11,388 nt of DNA from Alistipes sp. UBA936 (lineage in GTDB: Bacteria; Bacteroidota; Bacteroidia; Bacteroidales; Rikenellaceae), in the NCBI GenBank assembly GCA_002293505.1, contig DBDI01000030.1, positions 145,461-156,848 of the forward strand. Direction: 5' to 3'. Shown here piece after piece: positions 1-6,275 of the stretch (its first letter is position 1; each line of letters starts with the position of its first letter). The position numbers and the translations under genes were made by a program. The notes beneath the pieces are model-generated. The model was given only the letters and a program-made list of their open reading frames with translations. It had not been told where the DNA came from and did not search any database.

Positions 1-1059
1 GTGCCCAAGAAGATGGAGGACGTTAAGGCTATTCGTAACGGCGCCAAAAAGGCGAGCGACATCGAAGAAAAAGACCGCGACTACTATCTGGAGCGCCGTT
101 ATCCCGCCTTCGGTAACCTCGTTCCCCGCGACGTGGCCTCTCGTGCTGCCAAGGAGCGTTGCGATGCTGGCTTCGGCGTTAACGAAACCGGTCTGGCCGT
201 GTTCCTCGACTTCAAAACCGCCATCGAGCGCTTGGGCGAGGATGTTATCCGGGCTCGTTACGGCAACCTGTTCCAGATGTACGAAAAGATCACCGACGTC
301 GACCCATATAAGGAGCCAATGATGATCTATCCCGCTGTGCACTACACTATGGGGGGCCTTTGGGTCGATTATAACCTGATGACCACCGTTCCGGGCCTCT
401 ACGCGATCGGCGAGGCGAACTTCTCCGACCACGGGGCCAACCGCCTCGGCGCATCGGCCCTGATGCAGGGTCTGGCCGATGGATACTTCGTGCTGCCCTA
501 TACCATAGGCGACTACCTTTCTAAGAAGATCCAGGCCCCGAAGGTCGCGACCGACACTCCGGCATTCGATGCGGCCGAAAAAGCCGTGCGCGAAAAGATC
601 GACAAACTGTTGGCCATCAAGGGTAAACATACCGTCGACGAGTTCCACAAAAAGCTCGGTAACGTGATGTGGGAGGACGTAGGTATGGCGCGCTCCAAGG
701 AGAGCCTCGAACGGGCTATTGCCCAGATCGCGCAGTTGCGCAAGGAGTTCTGGAAAGACGTTTACGTGCCGGGCGAGAACGGCGAGTTTAATCAGGAGAT
801 CGAAAAGGCGCTGCGCCTGGTCGACTTTTTGGAGCTCGGCGAACTGATGGCTCGCGACGCTTTGAACCGTAACGAAAGTTGCGGCGGCCACTTCCGCGTT
901 GAGTATCAAACTCCTGAAGGCGAAACTCTTAGGGATGACGAGAAGTACGCTTACGTCGCTGTTTGGGAGTACAAAGGCGCCGACACCGCACCCGAAATGC
1001 ACAAGGAAGAATTACATTTTGAAGTCGCCCATCCGGCACAACGCAACTACAAAGACTAA
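1..1059 (+). CDS. sdhA: Succinate dehydrogenase/fumarate reductase flavoprotein subunit, C-terminal part (5' cut by window)
   Basis: This is the FAD-binding catalytic subunit of the membrane complex that interconverts succinate and fumarate on the cytoplasmic face. Only the last 352 residues are present. Homologues of this type are about 640-650 aa, so the FAD-binding N-terminus lies outside, and the GTG at base 1 is most likely an internal Val codon. Visible signatures, in window residue numbers: PRD with the probable proton-shuttle Arg43; HYTMGG with substrate-binding His114; and the FAD/substrate motif GEANFSDHGANRLG at 137-150 with Arg148. The C-terminal helical domain (about 185-350) ends normally in a TAA stop. 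sdhB follows after 47 bp, giving the A-B order usual in Bacteroidetes, where a cytochrome b subunit gene would be expected upstream of sdhA. In this phylum the complex often works as fumarate reductase in anaerobic succinate formation, so frdA is an equally valid name; direction cannot be read from sequence. Confidence 0.96.
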   Translation: MPKKMEDVKAIRNGAKKASDIEEKDRDYYLERRYPAFGNLVPRDVASRAAKERCDAGFGVNETGLAVFLDFKTAIERLGEDVIRARYGNLFQMYEKITDVDPYKEPMMIYPAVHYTMGGLWVDYNLMTTVPGLYAIGEANFSDHGANRLGASALMQGLADGYFVLPYTIGDYLSKKIQAPKVATDTPAFDAAEKAVREKIDKLLAIKGKHTVDEFHKKLGNVMWEDVGMARSKESLERAIAQIAQLRKEFWKDVYVPGENGEFNQEIEKALRLVDFLELGELMARDALNRNESCGGHFRVEYQTPEGETLRDDEKYAYVAVWEYKGADTAPEMHKEELHFEVAHPAQRNYKD

Positions 1060-1082
1060 GCCGGAGGCCGGCAGCGATTTTT
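1060..1082 (+). other. Small GC hairpin with trailing T5 between sdhA and sdhB
   Basis: Directly after the sdhA stop, GCCGG (1060-1064) and CCGGC (1068-1072) can form a 5-bp stem with an AGG loop. A T5 run follows at 1078-1082, five bases past the stem. The stem is short and the T-run is detached, so a full terminator is unlikely. It could act as a weak attenuator or an RNA-processing or stability element that adjusts the sdhA:sdhB ratio, or it could be chance. The rest of the 47-bp gap is A-rich and leads into the sdhB start. Confidence 0.25.
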
Positions 1083-1106
1083 AGCTACGCAAAACACAAA
1101 ACTAAG

Positions 1107-1868
1107 ATGGAAAACAATAAGTTAATGAAACTGACGCTGAAAATTTGGCGCCAGAAGGACGCCAAGGCGAAGGGAGGGTTCGAAACATATCAGGTCGAGG
1201 GTATTTCGCCCGATACGTCGTTCCTCGAAATGCTTGACATACTGAACAATAAACTCATCCACGAGGGCCGCGAACCGGTTGCTTTCGACCACGACTGCCG
1301 CGAAGGGATCTGCGGAATGTGCTCGCTCTACATCAACGGCAAGGCTCACGGCCCCGACAGCGAAATCACTACCTGTCAGTTGCATATGCGCAAATTCAAG
1401 GACGGAGACACCATCACGATCGAACCGTGGAGGTCAGCTGCATTCCCAGTTATCCGCGACCTCGTTGTGGAACGTCAGGCGTTCGACAAAATCTTGCAAG
1501 CCGGTGGTTTTGTGAGCGTTAACACCGGCGGGGTGCCCGACGCCAACTCGATCCCCATTCCAAAGGCCGACGCCGACGAAAGTATGGACGCCGCTGCTTG
1601 CATTGGTTGCGGGGCGTGCGTTGCGACGTGCAAGAACGGCTCCGCAATGTTGTTCGTGGCTGCTCGCGTGTCATCGCTGGCCAAGCTTCCGCAGGGACGC
1701 GTCGAGGCGCAACGCAGAGCTAAAGCAATGGTAGCCAAGATGGATGAGCTGGGCTTCGGCAACTGCACCAACACCGGTGCCTGCCAGGCCGAGTGCCCCA
1801 AAGGCATCAACATCGCCCACATCGCGAGGCTGAATCGCGAATTTTTGTCAGCTAAATTCAAAGACTGA
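1107..1868 (+). CDS. sdhB: Succinate dehydrogenase/fumarate reductase iron-sulfur subunit
   Basis: This 253-aa electron-transfer subunit carries electrons between the flavoprotein and the membrane heme/quinone subunit. The N-terminal ferredoxin domain holds the [2Fe-2S] ligands Cys64, Cys69, Cys72 and Cys90. The C-terminal domain has C165-x2-C168-x2-C171-x3-C175 and C220-x5-C226-x3-C230-P. By homology, C165/C168/C171/C230 bind [4Fe-4S] and C175/C220/C226 bind [3Fe-4S]. All eleven ligands are present and the length is normal for the family. ATG 1107 was chosen as the first in-frame Met; Met7 (1125), right before the conserved KLTLKIWRQ strand, is an alternative. No Shine-Dalgarno is visible, which is normal for Bacteroidetes. 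It is probably co-transcribed with sdhA, and the thioredoxin-like gene starts 5 bp after its stop. Confidence 0.97.
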   Translation: MENNKLMKLTLKIWRQKDAKAKGGFETYQVEGISPDTSFLEMLDILNNKLIHEGREPVAFDHDCREGICGMCSLYINGKAHGPDSEITTCQLHMRKFKDGDTITIEPWRSAAFPVIRDLVVERQAFDKILQAGGFVSVNTGGVPDANSIPIPKADADESMDAAACIGCGACVATCKNGSAMLFVAARVSSLAKLPQGRVEAQRRAKAMVAKMDELGFGNCTNTGACQAECPKGINIAHIARLNREFLSAKFKD

Positions 1869-1873
1869 TACCT

Positions 1874-2356
1874 ATGAAAAAACTTTTAATGATGGTCGCG
1901 CTGGCTGCTTGGACGGTGGCCTGCGGCGGTGAAGCGGGTGAGAAGTACAAGGAAATTTCAGGGCTTACTTCACCTGATGGTCAGGAGATTACATTATCTT
2001 CTGTAGTCGATGCAAACAAGTATACGTTGCTCGATTTTTGGGCTTCGTGGTGCCCTCCTTGTATGGCCGAGCTGCCGTACCTTAAAGCCGCTTACGATGA
2101 GTACCATCCCGCCGGTTTCGAGATTTACGGCGTTTCATACGACGATGACGGCGCTGCGTGGCGCTCGACGATTGCTAACGAGGGGATGAATTGGGTGCAC
2201 GTCAGCGCCCTGAAGGGTTGGGAATGCCCGACTCAGGCTCTCTATGGCGTGAACTCGATTCCGCGTAACTTGCTGATTGACAGTAAGGGTACGGTCGTTG
2301 CCGAGAACCTCCGCGGCGATGCTCTGGCGGCAAAGTTGGCAGAATTACTTAAGTAA
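1874..2356 (+). CDS. Exported thioredoxin-like (TlpA/ResA-type) protein, probable lipoprotein
   Basis: This 160-aa protein has an N-terminal export signal (MKK, a hydrophobic stretch to about residue 16, then Cys17). The sequence around Cys17 (TVAC) is a weak lipobox because position -3 is Thr rather than Leu/Val, so lipidation is likely but not certain. The mature part is a thioredoxin fold with the redox motif W-C60-P-P-C63 and the cis-Pro loop SIP130. CPPC and the membrane-attached layout match the TlpA/ResA group of thiol:disulfide oxidoreductases that act in the envelope, often as reductants in cytochrome maturation or as oxidative-stress proteins. It starts 5 bp after sdhB, so it is probably the last gene of the sdh operon; a helper role for the complex or its cytochrome is inference from position. 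A perfect palindrome overlaps its stop codon. Confidence 0.9.
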   Translation: MKKLLMMVALAAWTVACGGEAGEKYKEISGLTSPDGQEITLSSVVDANKYTLLDFWASWCPPCMAELPYLKAAYDEYHPAGFEIYGVSYDDDGAAWRSTIANEGMNWVHVSALKGWECPTQALYGVNSIPRNLLIDSKGTVVAENLRGDALAAKLAELLK

Positions 2357-2362
2357 TTCTGC
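2339..2362. repeat. 24-bp perfect palindrome across the end of the thioredoxin-like gene
   Basis: The half-site GCAGAATTACTT is followed immediately by its exact reverse complement. The TAA stop (2354-2356) lies inside. As RNA it would form a 10-bp stem with a TTAA loop on either strand. No T-run follows in either direction, so it is not a standard intrinsic terminator. It could be a 3'-end stabiliser for the sdh operon mRNA, a barrier between convergent transcripts, or a binding site for a dimeric protein. The structure is read directly from the sequence; the role is unknown. Confidence 0.6.
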
Positions 2363-2415
2363 TCCAGCCGCCTTCCGGCCCCCTGCTCCGCCCCCCCCCT
2401 GTTCCGGTCCTCCGC
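2363..2415. other. C-rich spacer between convergent thioredoxin-like gene and tyrS
   Basis: This gene-free 53-bp spacer is nearly purine-free on the plus strand, with a C5 run (2379-2383) and a C9 run (2391-2399). The minus strand, the sense of the tyrS 3' end, is correspondingly G-rich. CCGG occurs on both sides of the runs and could pair weakly. No T-tract terminator for either gene is visible. The C9 homopolymer is also a place where sequencing length errors would be plausible. Confidence 0.5.
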
Positions 2416-3702
2416 CTACTCTGCTATGATCAGGTGGTAGTTTTTCTTGCCCTTCTGGACGAGTAGATATTTTCCTGCGATAAGGTCGTTTTCGGTGATG
2501 TTTTGCGTTGCCGATTCGACCTTTTCTTTGTTCAGCGACACGCCTCCTCCTGCGATCAGTTTTCGTAGTTCGCCCTTCGACGGAAACACCGTTGTGGTCT
2601 CTACAAGAAGGTCTACTATATTGGCATTCAGTGCGTTACCCGCCGCAACTTTGTACGTTGGCACTCCTTCAAAAACTGCCAGCAGGGTCTCTTCGTCGAG
2701 ATTTTTCAGCGCATCCGCGGTCGCTCCGCCGAACAGTATTTGCGACGCTTCGACCGCCTTCTCAAACTCTTCTCGCGAGTGAATCATAACCGTAACCTCC
2801 TCTGCCAGACGTTTTTGCAGCGGTCTCAGGTGTGGTGCAGCTTGTTGTTCGGCCACCAGCGCGTCGATCTGTCCGCGATCGAGCATCGTAAAGATTTTGA
2901 TGTAGCTTGCCGCATCCTCGTCGCTCGTGTTTAGCCAAAATTGGTAGAACCTGTACGGCGACGTGTAACTCGCACTTAGCCAGATGTTTCCGCTTTCTGT
3001 TTTGCCGAATTTGGTGCCATCGGCCTTCTTGATCAGCGGACAGGTCAGTGCGTACGCTTCGCCTCCTAACTTCCTGCGAATCAGTTCAGTACCTGTCGTA
3101 ATGTTGCCCCATTGGTCGCTTCCGCCGAGTTGCAGTCGACAGTCCATCGCCTCGAACAGATGCAGAAAGTCGTAGCCCTGAACGAGTTGGTATGTAAACT
3201 CGGTGAACGACATCCCTTCGCCTTCGCCGTCGAAACGTTTTTTGACCGAATCTTTGGCCATCATATAGTTGACTGTCAGTAGTTTGCCTATGTCGCGAAT
3301 AAACTCCAGGAAGCCCATATCGCGCATCCAGTCGTAGTTGTTGACCATTGCGGCGGCGTTCGGCTCATCGCTCTCGAAATCAAGTAGTTTTGCCAACTGG
3401 GCCTTGATGGCTTCTTGATTGTGCCGTAGCGTTGTCTCGTCTAACAGATTGCGTTCCAGCGACTTGCCGCTTGGGTCACCGATCATTCCCGTAGCCCCTC
3501 CGACCAGCGCTATCGGTTTGTGCCCGCAACGTTGGAAGTGCTTGAGTATCATCACACTAACCAGATGCCCAATGTGTAGCGAGTCGGCCGTCGGGTCGAT
3601 CCCCACATAAGCGGTTCCCATCCCTTTGGCCAGATATTCTTCGGTTCCCGGCGTGAGGTCGTGGATCATTCCTCGCCAGCGCAGTTCTTCTACAAAATTC
3701 AT
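2416..3702 (-). CDS. tyrS: Tyrosyl-tRNA synthetase
   Basis: This cytoplasmic class I aminoacyl-tRNA synthetase joins tyrosine to tRNA-Tyr using ATP. The 428-aa length is standard for bacterial TyrRS. Visible signatures are HIGH at 43-46, the tyrosine-binding stretch QGYDFL (175-180), GGSDQWGN (193-200), and the KMSKS-equivalent KFGKT at 231-235. A C-terminal S4 RNA-binding domain includes LRKLIAGGGVSLN, as in bacterial enzymes that contact the long variable arm of tRNA-Tyr. ATG 3702 fits the family N-terminus (MNFVEELRWRG). The gene begins 20 bp after the dnaX stop with no terminator or clear promoter between, so it is probably read from the dnaX promoter. It converges on the thioredoxin-like gene. 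No T-box leader is visible, as expected for Bacteroidetes. Confidence 0.97.
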   Translation of the reverse strand: MNFVEELRWRGMIHDLTPGTEEYLAKGMGTAYVGIDPTADSLHIGHLVSVMILKHFQRCGHKPIALVGGATGMIGDPSGKSLERNLLDETTLRHNQEAIKAQLAKLLDFESDEPNAAAMVNNYDWMRDMGFLEFIRDIGKLLTVNYMMAKDSVKKRFDGEGEGMSFTEFTYQLVQGYDFLHLFEAMDCRLQLGGSDQWGNITTGTELIRRKLGGEAYALTCPLIKKADGTKFGKTESGNIWLSASYTSPYRFYQFWLNTSDEDAASYIKIFTMLDRGQIDALVAEQQAAPHLRPLQKRLAEEVTVMIHSREEFEKAVEASQILFGGATADALKNLDEETLLAVFEGVPTYKVAAGNALNANIVDLLVETTTVFPSKGELRKLIAGGGVSLNKEKVESATQNITENDLIAGKYLLVQKGKKNYHLIIAE

Positions 3703-3722
3703 TTTCAGTTGGTTACAGTTGT

Positions 3723-5492
3723 TTATTCGAGTTCCAGTTCCAGCGTTTTGCGGAACAGATTTATTTCCGGATTTTGGTCGGTCAGGTGCTTTAGTTTGTC
3801 TTCGACCTTTATCGGCTTCGTGGTTTTAATACTCTCATCTACAGTTACTTCAAGTTCAATCGTGCCTTTCACACCGGCAGTTTTTGCCAGCAGTTGCAAC
3901 AGCTCCGTGCGTTGCCTCAGTAGTTCCTCGCGTTGGGCTTCCGATGCCACCCTGACGCCGACCCGGTTGCCCTCGACCTGCATCGTTTCGAACGCTCCTG
4001 CCATTCGCGGGCGCCCGGCGGTTAATCCGGCGATGAATTCTGCCTTCCCTGCTTCGATTTTCGCCTGAGACTCAGGGTCTATGGGCGACGGTGCTTCTTC
4101 GGAGGTGGGCGCCGTGGTCGTGCCACCGGAACCATTCATTATCTCTGCGAGCGGCTTTCCTGAGATCCCTGTAAACGAAGGAGTTGACACAGTTTCAGGT
4201 TTTTGAACAGCCGTTGGTTCGGGAGTCGGTTTGGCTGCTGGCTCCGGTGCCGGCGATGGAGCCGCTTCAGCTTTTGGCGCCGACACAGACACAGGAACAG
4301 GCGCCGACACAGGCTCAGGTTTAGTTGTTTCCGGTAAGTTAACAGTCTTGGTTACAGTATTTTGTCCTCCCAGCCCACAAAGCTTCATCAGCGCCAGTTC
4401 GACCAACAGTCGTTGGTTCGTGGCGACACGTATCTTGGCATCCAGCTCGGTCAGCAGCGCGATCCCGCTGAACAGAAATTCGACCTCCGATCTCGCGGCT
4501 TGAGCTTTGTACCTATCCAGTAACGAACCCGTAACATCAAGTAACTCAGCCGTTGCTGGTTCTCGCGCTACCAGCAGATCTCGCAAATGCGAACTGAGCC
4601 CGGCCATAAAAGTCTGCCCTGAGAATCCCTGCGACAACACCCGGTCGAACATCAGAAGCGCTGCCGCATAGTCGCCCGCAAGCACCTGATCCACAGCACC
4701 GAAGTAAGTGTCGTAATCGAGAATATTCAGCGACGCCGCAACATCTTTATACCGTAGCTCAGTGCCACAAAACGACACCGCCTTGTCCAGCATCGACAGC
4801 GCATCACGCATCCCTCCGTCGGCCTTTCGCGCGATCAGGTTCAGCGACTCTTCGTCGTATTTAACACCCTCGGTGTCAGCAATGTACTTCATATACTCCA
4901 CTCCGTCCGCCACGCGTATCCGGTTGAAATCGAAGATCTGACACCTCGACAGTATCGTCGGTATAATCTTGTGCTTTTCGGTGGTCGCAAGTATAAATAT
5001 TGCGTGCGCGGGTGGCTCTTCCAGCGTCTTGAGAAACGCATTGAACGCCGCCGCCGATAGCATATGCACCTCATCTATTATATAGACGCTGTACCGCCCC
5101 ACTTGCGGCGGGATGCGCACCTGATCGGTCAGCGAGCGAATATCTTCCACAGAGTTGTTCGACGCCGCATCCAGTTCGTGTATATTGAACGAGCGCCCCT
5201 CATCGAAACTGCGACACGATTCACACTCGCCGCACGCTTCCAGCACTCCCGCCCCTGCCGCAACTCCCGCCCCGTCGGCTATCTCTCGCGGATTCAGACA
5301 GTTGATCGCCTTCGCAAAGATCCTCGCACAGGTCGTCTTTCCCACTCCCCTTGGGCCGCAAAACAGATACGCGTGCGCCAGTTGGCCTCGCGAGATTGCA
5401 TTTTGCAGTGTGGCTGTGATGTGGTTTTGGCCCACCACCGACCGGAAGGTGGCTGGCCTGTACTTTCGCGCTGAAACTATGAAATTCTCCAT
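3723..5492 (-). CDS. dnaX: DNA polymerase III subunit gamma/tau (clamp loader ATPase)
   Basis: This is the AAA+ ATPase of the clamp loader that places the beta sliding clamp on primed DNA. It has Walker A GPRGVGKT at 46-53, a zinc-binding module with Cys65, Cys87, Cys90 and Cys93, Walker B IIDEVH ending at 143, sensor-1 ATTE near 169-172, and the SRC arginine-finger motif at 182-184. The AAA+ lid and oligomerisation domain run to about 375. A Pro/Ala/Glu-rich flexible linker (about 388-475) follows, then a C-terminal domain to 589. The spacing between the first and second zinc cysteines is about 22 residues because of a Gly/Ala/Val-rich insertion; E. coli has about 9. No A-rich slippery site is evident, so one full-length product is expected. 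It is divergent from ogt and heads the dnaX-tyrS pair. Confidence 0.96.
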   Translation of the reverse strand: MENFIVSARKYRPATFRSVVGQNHITATLQNAISRGQLAHAYLFCGPRGVGKTTCARIFAKAINCLNPREIADGAGVAAGAGVLEACGECESCRSFDEGRSFNIHELDAASNNSVEDIRSLTDQVRIPPQVGRYSVYIIDEVHMLSAAAFNAFLKTLEEPPAHAIFILATTEKHKIIPTILSRCQIFDFNRIRVADGVEYMKYIADTEGVKYDEESLNLIARKADGGMRDALSMLDKAVSFCGTELRYKDVAASLNILDYDTYFGAVDQVLAGDYAAALLMFDRVLSQGFSGQTFMAGLSSHLRDLLVAREPATAELLDVTGSLLDRYKAQAARSEVEFLFSGIALLTELDAKIRVATNQRLLVELALMKLCGLGGQNTVTKTVNLPETTKPEPVSAPVPVSVSAPKAEAAPSPAPEPAAKPTPEPTAVQKPETVSTPSFTGISGKPLAEIMNGSGGTTTAPTSEEAPSPIDPESQAKIEAGKAEFIAGLTAGRPRMAGAFETMQVEGNRVGVRVASEAQREELLRQRTELLQLLAKTAGVKGTIELEVTVDESIKTTKPIKVEDKLKHLTDQNPEINLFRKTLELELE

Positions 5493-5499
5493 CAGGCTA

Positions 5500-5516
5500 C
5501 AAAAATAGCAAAATTA
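5500..5516 (-). promoter_or_regulatory. Candidate dnaX promoter -7 boxes (TAnnTTTG, two copies)
   Basis: Read on the minus strand, the 40-bp gap between dnaX and ogt contains TAATTTTG (5509-5516) and TATTTTTG (5500-5507). Both are exact matches to the Bacteroidetes -7 consensus TAnnTTTG. A TTTT near the -33 position lies about 20 nt upstream of the first, inside the ogt start region. Either box would give a leader of only about 0-12 nt, short but possible. For ogt on the plus strand, only the weak TATCTTCA (5521-5528) is present, just before its ATG. Confidence 0.5.
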
Positions 5517-5532
5517 TTCCTATCTTCACCCG

Positions 5533-6033
5533 ATGGAAAACATTTCGAATGTCGACTTTGCGTTTGCTCCTTCGCCTCTTGGCGAGTTGTTGGTTGCTGC
5601 GAATCCCCGCGGCCTTTGCGCTCTCTACTTCGCCGATGACCGGGAGCGTGCTCTGGCTGCTGTGCGTAAACTTTTTCCCTGCGCCGAGTTCACCGAGCGT
5701 TCTACCCCTTTGATTGAGAAGGCTCTGGCTGCTGTCACTGCCGACACTGACGCCGACCTGCCTTTGCACCTTGTCGGGACGCCGTTTCAGGTTGCCGTTT
5801 GGTTGACTCTGACCGAGATTTCTCGCGGACAGACAACGAGTTACGGTGAGATTGCTCGCAGGGTTGGGCGGCCTAAGGCTGTTCGTGCTGTTGGTTCTGC
5901 CGTCGGGGCGAATCCTGTTTCCGTTGTCGTTCCTTGCCATCGTGTTATCCGCTCCGATGGTGGTATCGGTGGTTATGCCGGTGGGTTGGATCGTAAACGT
6001 AAGTTGTTGAAGGCCGAAGGTATAGCTATATAA
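5533..6033 (+). CDS. ogt: Methylated-DNA--protein-cysteine methyltransferase (O6-alkylguanine-DNA alkyltransferase)
   Basis: This suicide DNA-repair protein removes alkyl groups from O6-alkylguanine by moving them irreversibly to its own cysteine. The 166-aa length is typical of the Ogt type without an Ada regulatory domain. The active-site motif PCHRV has nucleophile Cys135. The C-terminal DNA-binding domain starts near TPFQVAVW (83-90) and contains the helix-turn-helix region TTSYGEIARRVGRPKAVRAV (101-120) with the probable Arg finger at the second helix. GGYAGGLDRKRKLLKAEG closes the fold. ATG 5533 is the first Met and gives the expected N-terminus. The gene diverges from dnaX with 40 bp between them and is followed by a hairpin that points the other way. 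No alkylation-responsive operator can be recognised. Confidence 0.95.
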   Translation: MENISNVDFAFAPSPLGELLVAANPRGLCALYFADDRERALAAVRKLFPCAEFTERSTPLIEKALAAVTADTDADLPLHLVGTPFQVAVWLTLTEISRGQTTSYGEIARRVGRPKAVRAVGSAVGANPVSVVVPCHRVIRSDGGIGGYAGGLDRKRKLLKAEGIAI

Positions 6034-6070
6034 AAACAGAAAATCGAGACGATATCCCATCGCTTCGATT
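6032..6070 (-). terminator. Minus-strand intrinsic terminator at the 3' end of the small RNA candidate
   Basis: Positions 6042-6053 pair with 6059-6070 to give a 12-bp stem (one G-U, one mismatch) with a 5-nt loop. Read on the minus strand the stem is followed by TTTCTGTTTTT (6041 down to about 6032), a U-rich tail. On the plus strand the stem is followed by CCCTTAACTAACC with no T-run, so it is oriented for minus-strand transcripts and is a poor terminator for ogt, whose stop overlaps the tail. Confidence 0.65.
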
Positions 6071-6124
6071 CCCTTAACTAACCTAAAACTACTAACCTTT
6101 ATGAAACTCGTTGATAGAATTTCT
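6033..6124 (-). ncRNA. Candidate small RNA (about 90 nt), convergent with ogt
   Basis: A promoter-terminator pair encloses about 90 nt on the minus strand with no plausible gene. TACCTTTG (6130-6137) sets a start near 6124, and the hairpin plus U-rich tail ends it near 6033. The 5' half is predicted to be mostly unpaired and carries AGGTTAGT twice (6077-6084 and 6091-6098 in plus coordinates), which could serve as a repeated pairing or protein-binding site. The open frame through this segment starts with TTG, runs on antisense to ogt and resembles no family, so protein coding is unlikely. The 3' hairpin with U-tail fits a trans-acting sRNA. I do not recognise a named family; Bacteroidales-specific Rfam motifs are the first thing to compare. 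The 3' end stops at the ogt stop codon, so antisense pairing with ogt mRNA would be confined to its 3' UTR. Confidence 0.5.
6077..6098. repeat. Direct repeat ACTAACCT x2 (14-bp period)
   Basis: ACTAACCT occurs at 6077-6084 and again at 6091-6098, separated by AAAACT. On the minus strand it reads AGGTTAGT twice and falls in the predicted single-stranded part of the small RNA candidate, upstream of its terminator stem. Confidence 0.6.
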
Positions 6125-6129
6125 TGGTG

Positions 6130-6160
6130 CAAAGGTATGTGAAAAAATATTACGAAACAA
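6130..6160 (-). promoter_or_regulatory. Promoter of the small RNA candidate
   Basis: On the minus strand, TACCTTTG (6137 down to 6130) matches the Bacteroidetes -7 consensus TAnnTTTG exactly and continues as TACCTTTGCACC, a form similar to the tRNA promoter in the same spacer. A -33-like TTGT lies at 6157-6160 with a 19-nt spacer, against consensus TTTG. The predicted start is around 6124. Confidence 0.6.
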
Positions 6161-6163
6161 TTA

Positions 6164-6201
6164 ATTCTTAAAAAAAATTAAAAATTTTTTAAAAAAACTT
6201 A
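6164..6201. other. A/T-tract element between divergent small RNA and tRNA promoters
   Basis: This block is nearly all A and T, with alternating runs of A5-A8 and T6 that include an inverted repeat (TTAAAAA, one T, TTTTTAA). It sits upstream of both the minus-strand small RNA promoter and the plus-strand tRNA-Leu promoter. Such tracts are typically bent and can act as UP-like elements that raise the activity of stable-RNA promoters. The remaining spacer DNA holds no gene I can support. Confidence 0.4.
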
Positions 6202-6223
6202 ATATAGGCGATTTCGTAGCCGT

Positions 6224-6257
6224 TTTGTGGTTGGTTTGAAAAAAATGCTTACCTTTG
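6224..6257 (+). promoter_or_regulatory. Promoter of tRNA-Leu
   Basis: TACCTTTG (6250-6257) is an exact TAnnTTTG -7 box ending 18 nt before the tRNA. TTTG at 6224-6227 is a possible -33 box with a 22-nt spacer, slightly longer than usual; a second TTTG at 6235-6238 is too close. The predicted start is near 6262, leaving a leader of about 14 nt for 5' processing. Confidence 0.65.
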
Positions 6258-6275
6258 CGTCCCTACCGAAATTAT

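Noticed and set aside
1..3. GTG at the first base as the start of the sdhA gene
   Set aside because: The family is nearly twice as long and the FAD-binding N-terminus is missing, so this is an internal Val codon.
4080..4340. Programmed frameshift in dnaX giving a short gamma form
   Set aside because: No A-rich slippery heptamer or following stem is evident in the linker-coding region.
5497..6132. 211-codon minus-strand frame through the small RNA and ogt
   Set aside because: Begins at TTG, is mostly antisense to the well-supported ogt gene, and shows no motif.
6101..6142. 13-residue mini-ORF MKLVDRISWCKGM on the plus strand, considered as a leader peptide
   Set aside because: No plus-strand promoter precedes it, no attenuator follows, and its 3' part is the reverse of the minus-strand promoter box. 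The minus-strand RNA explains the segment better.
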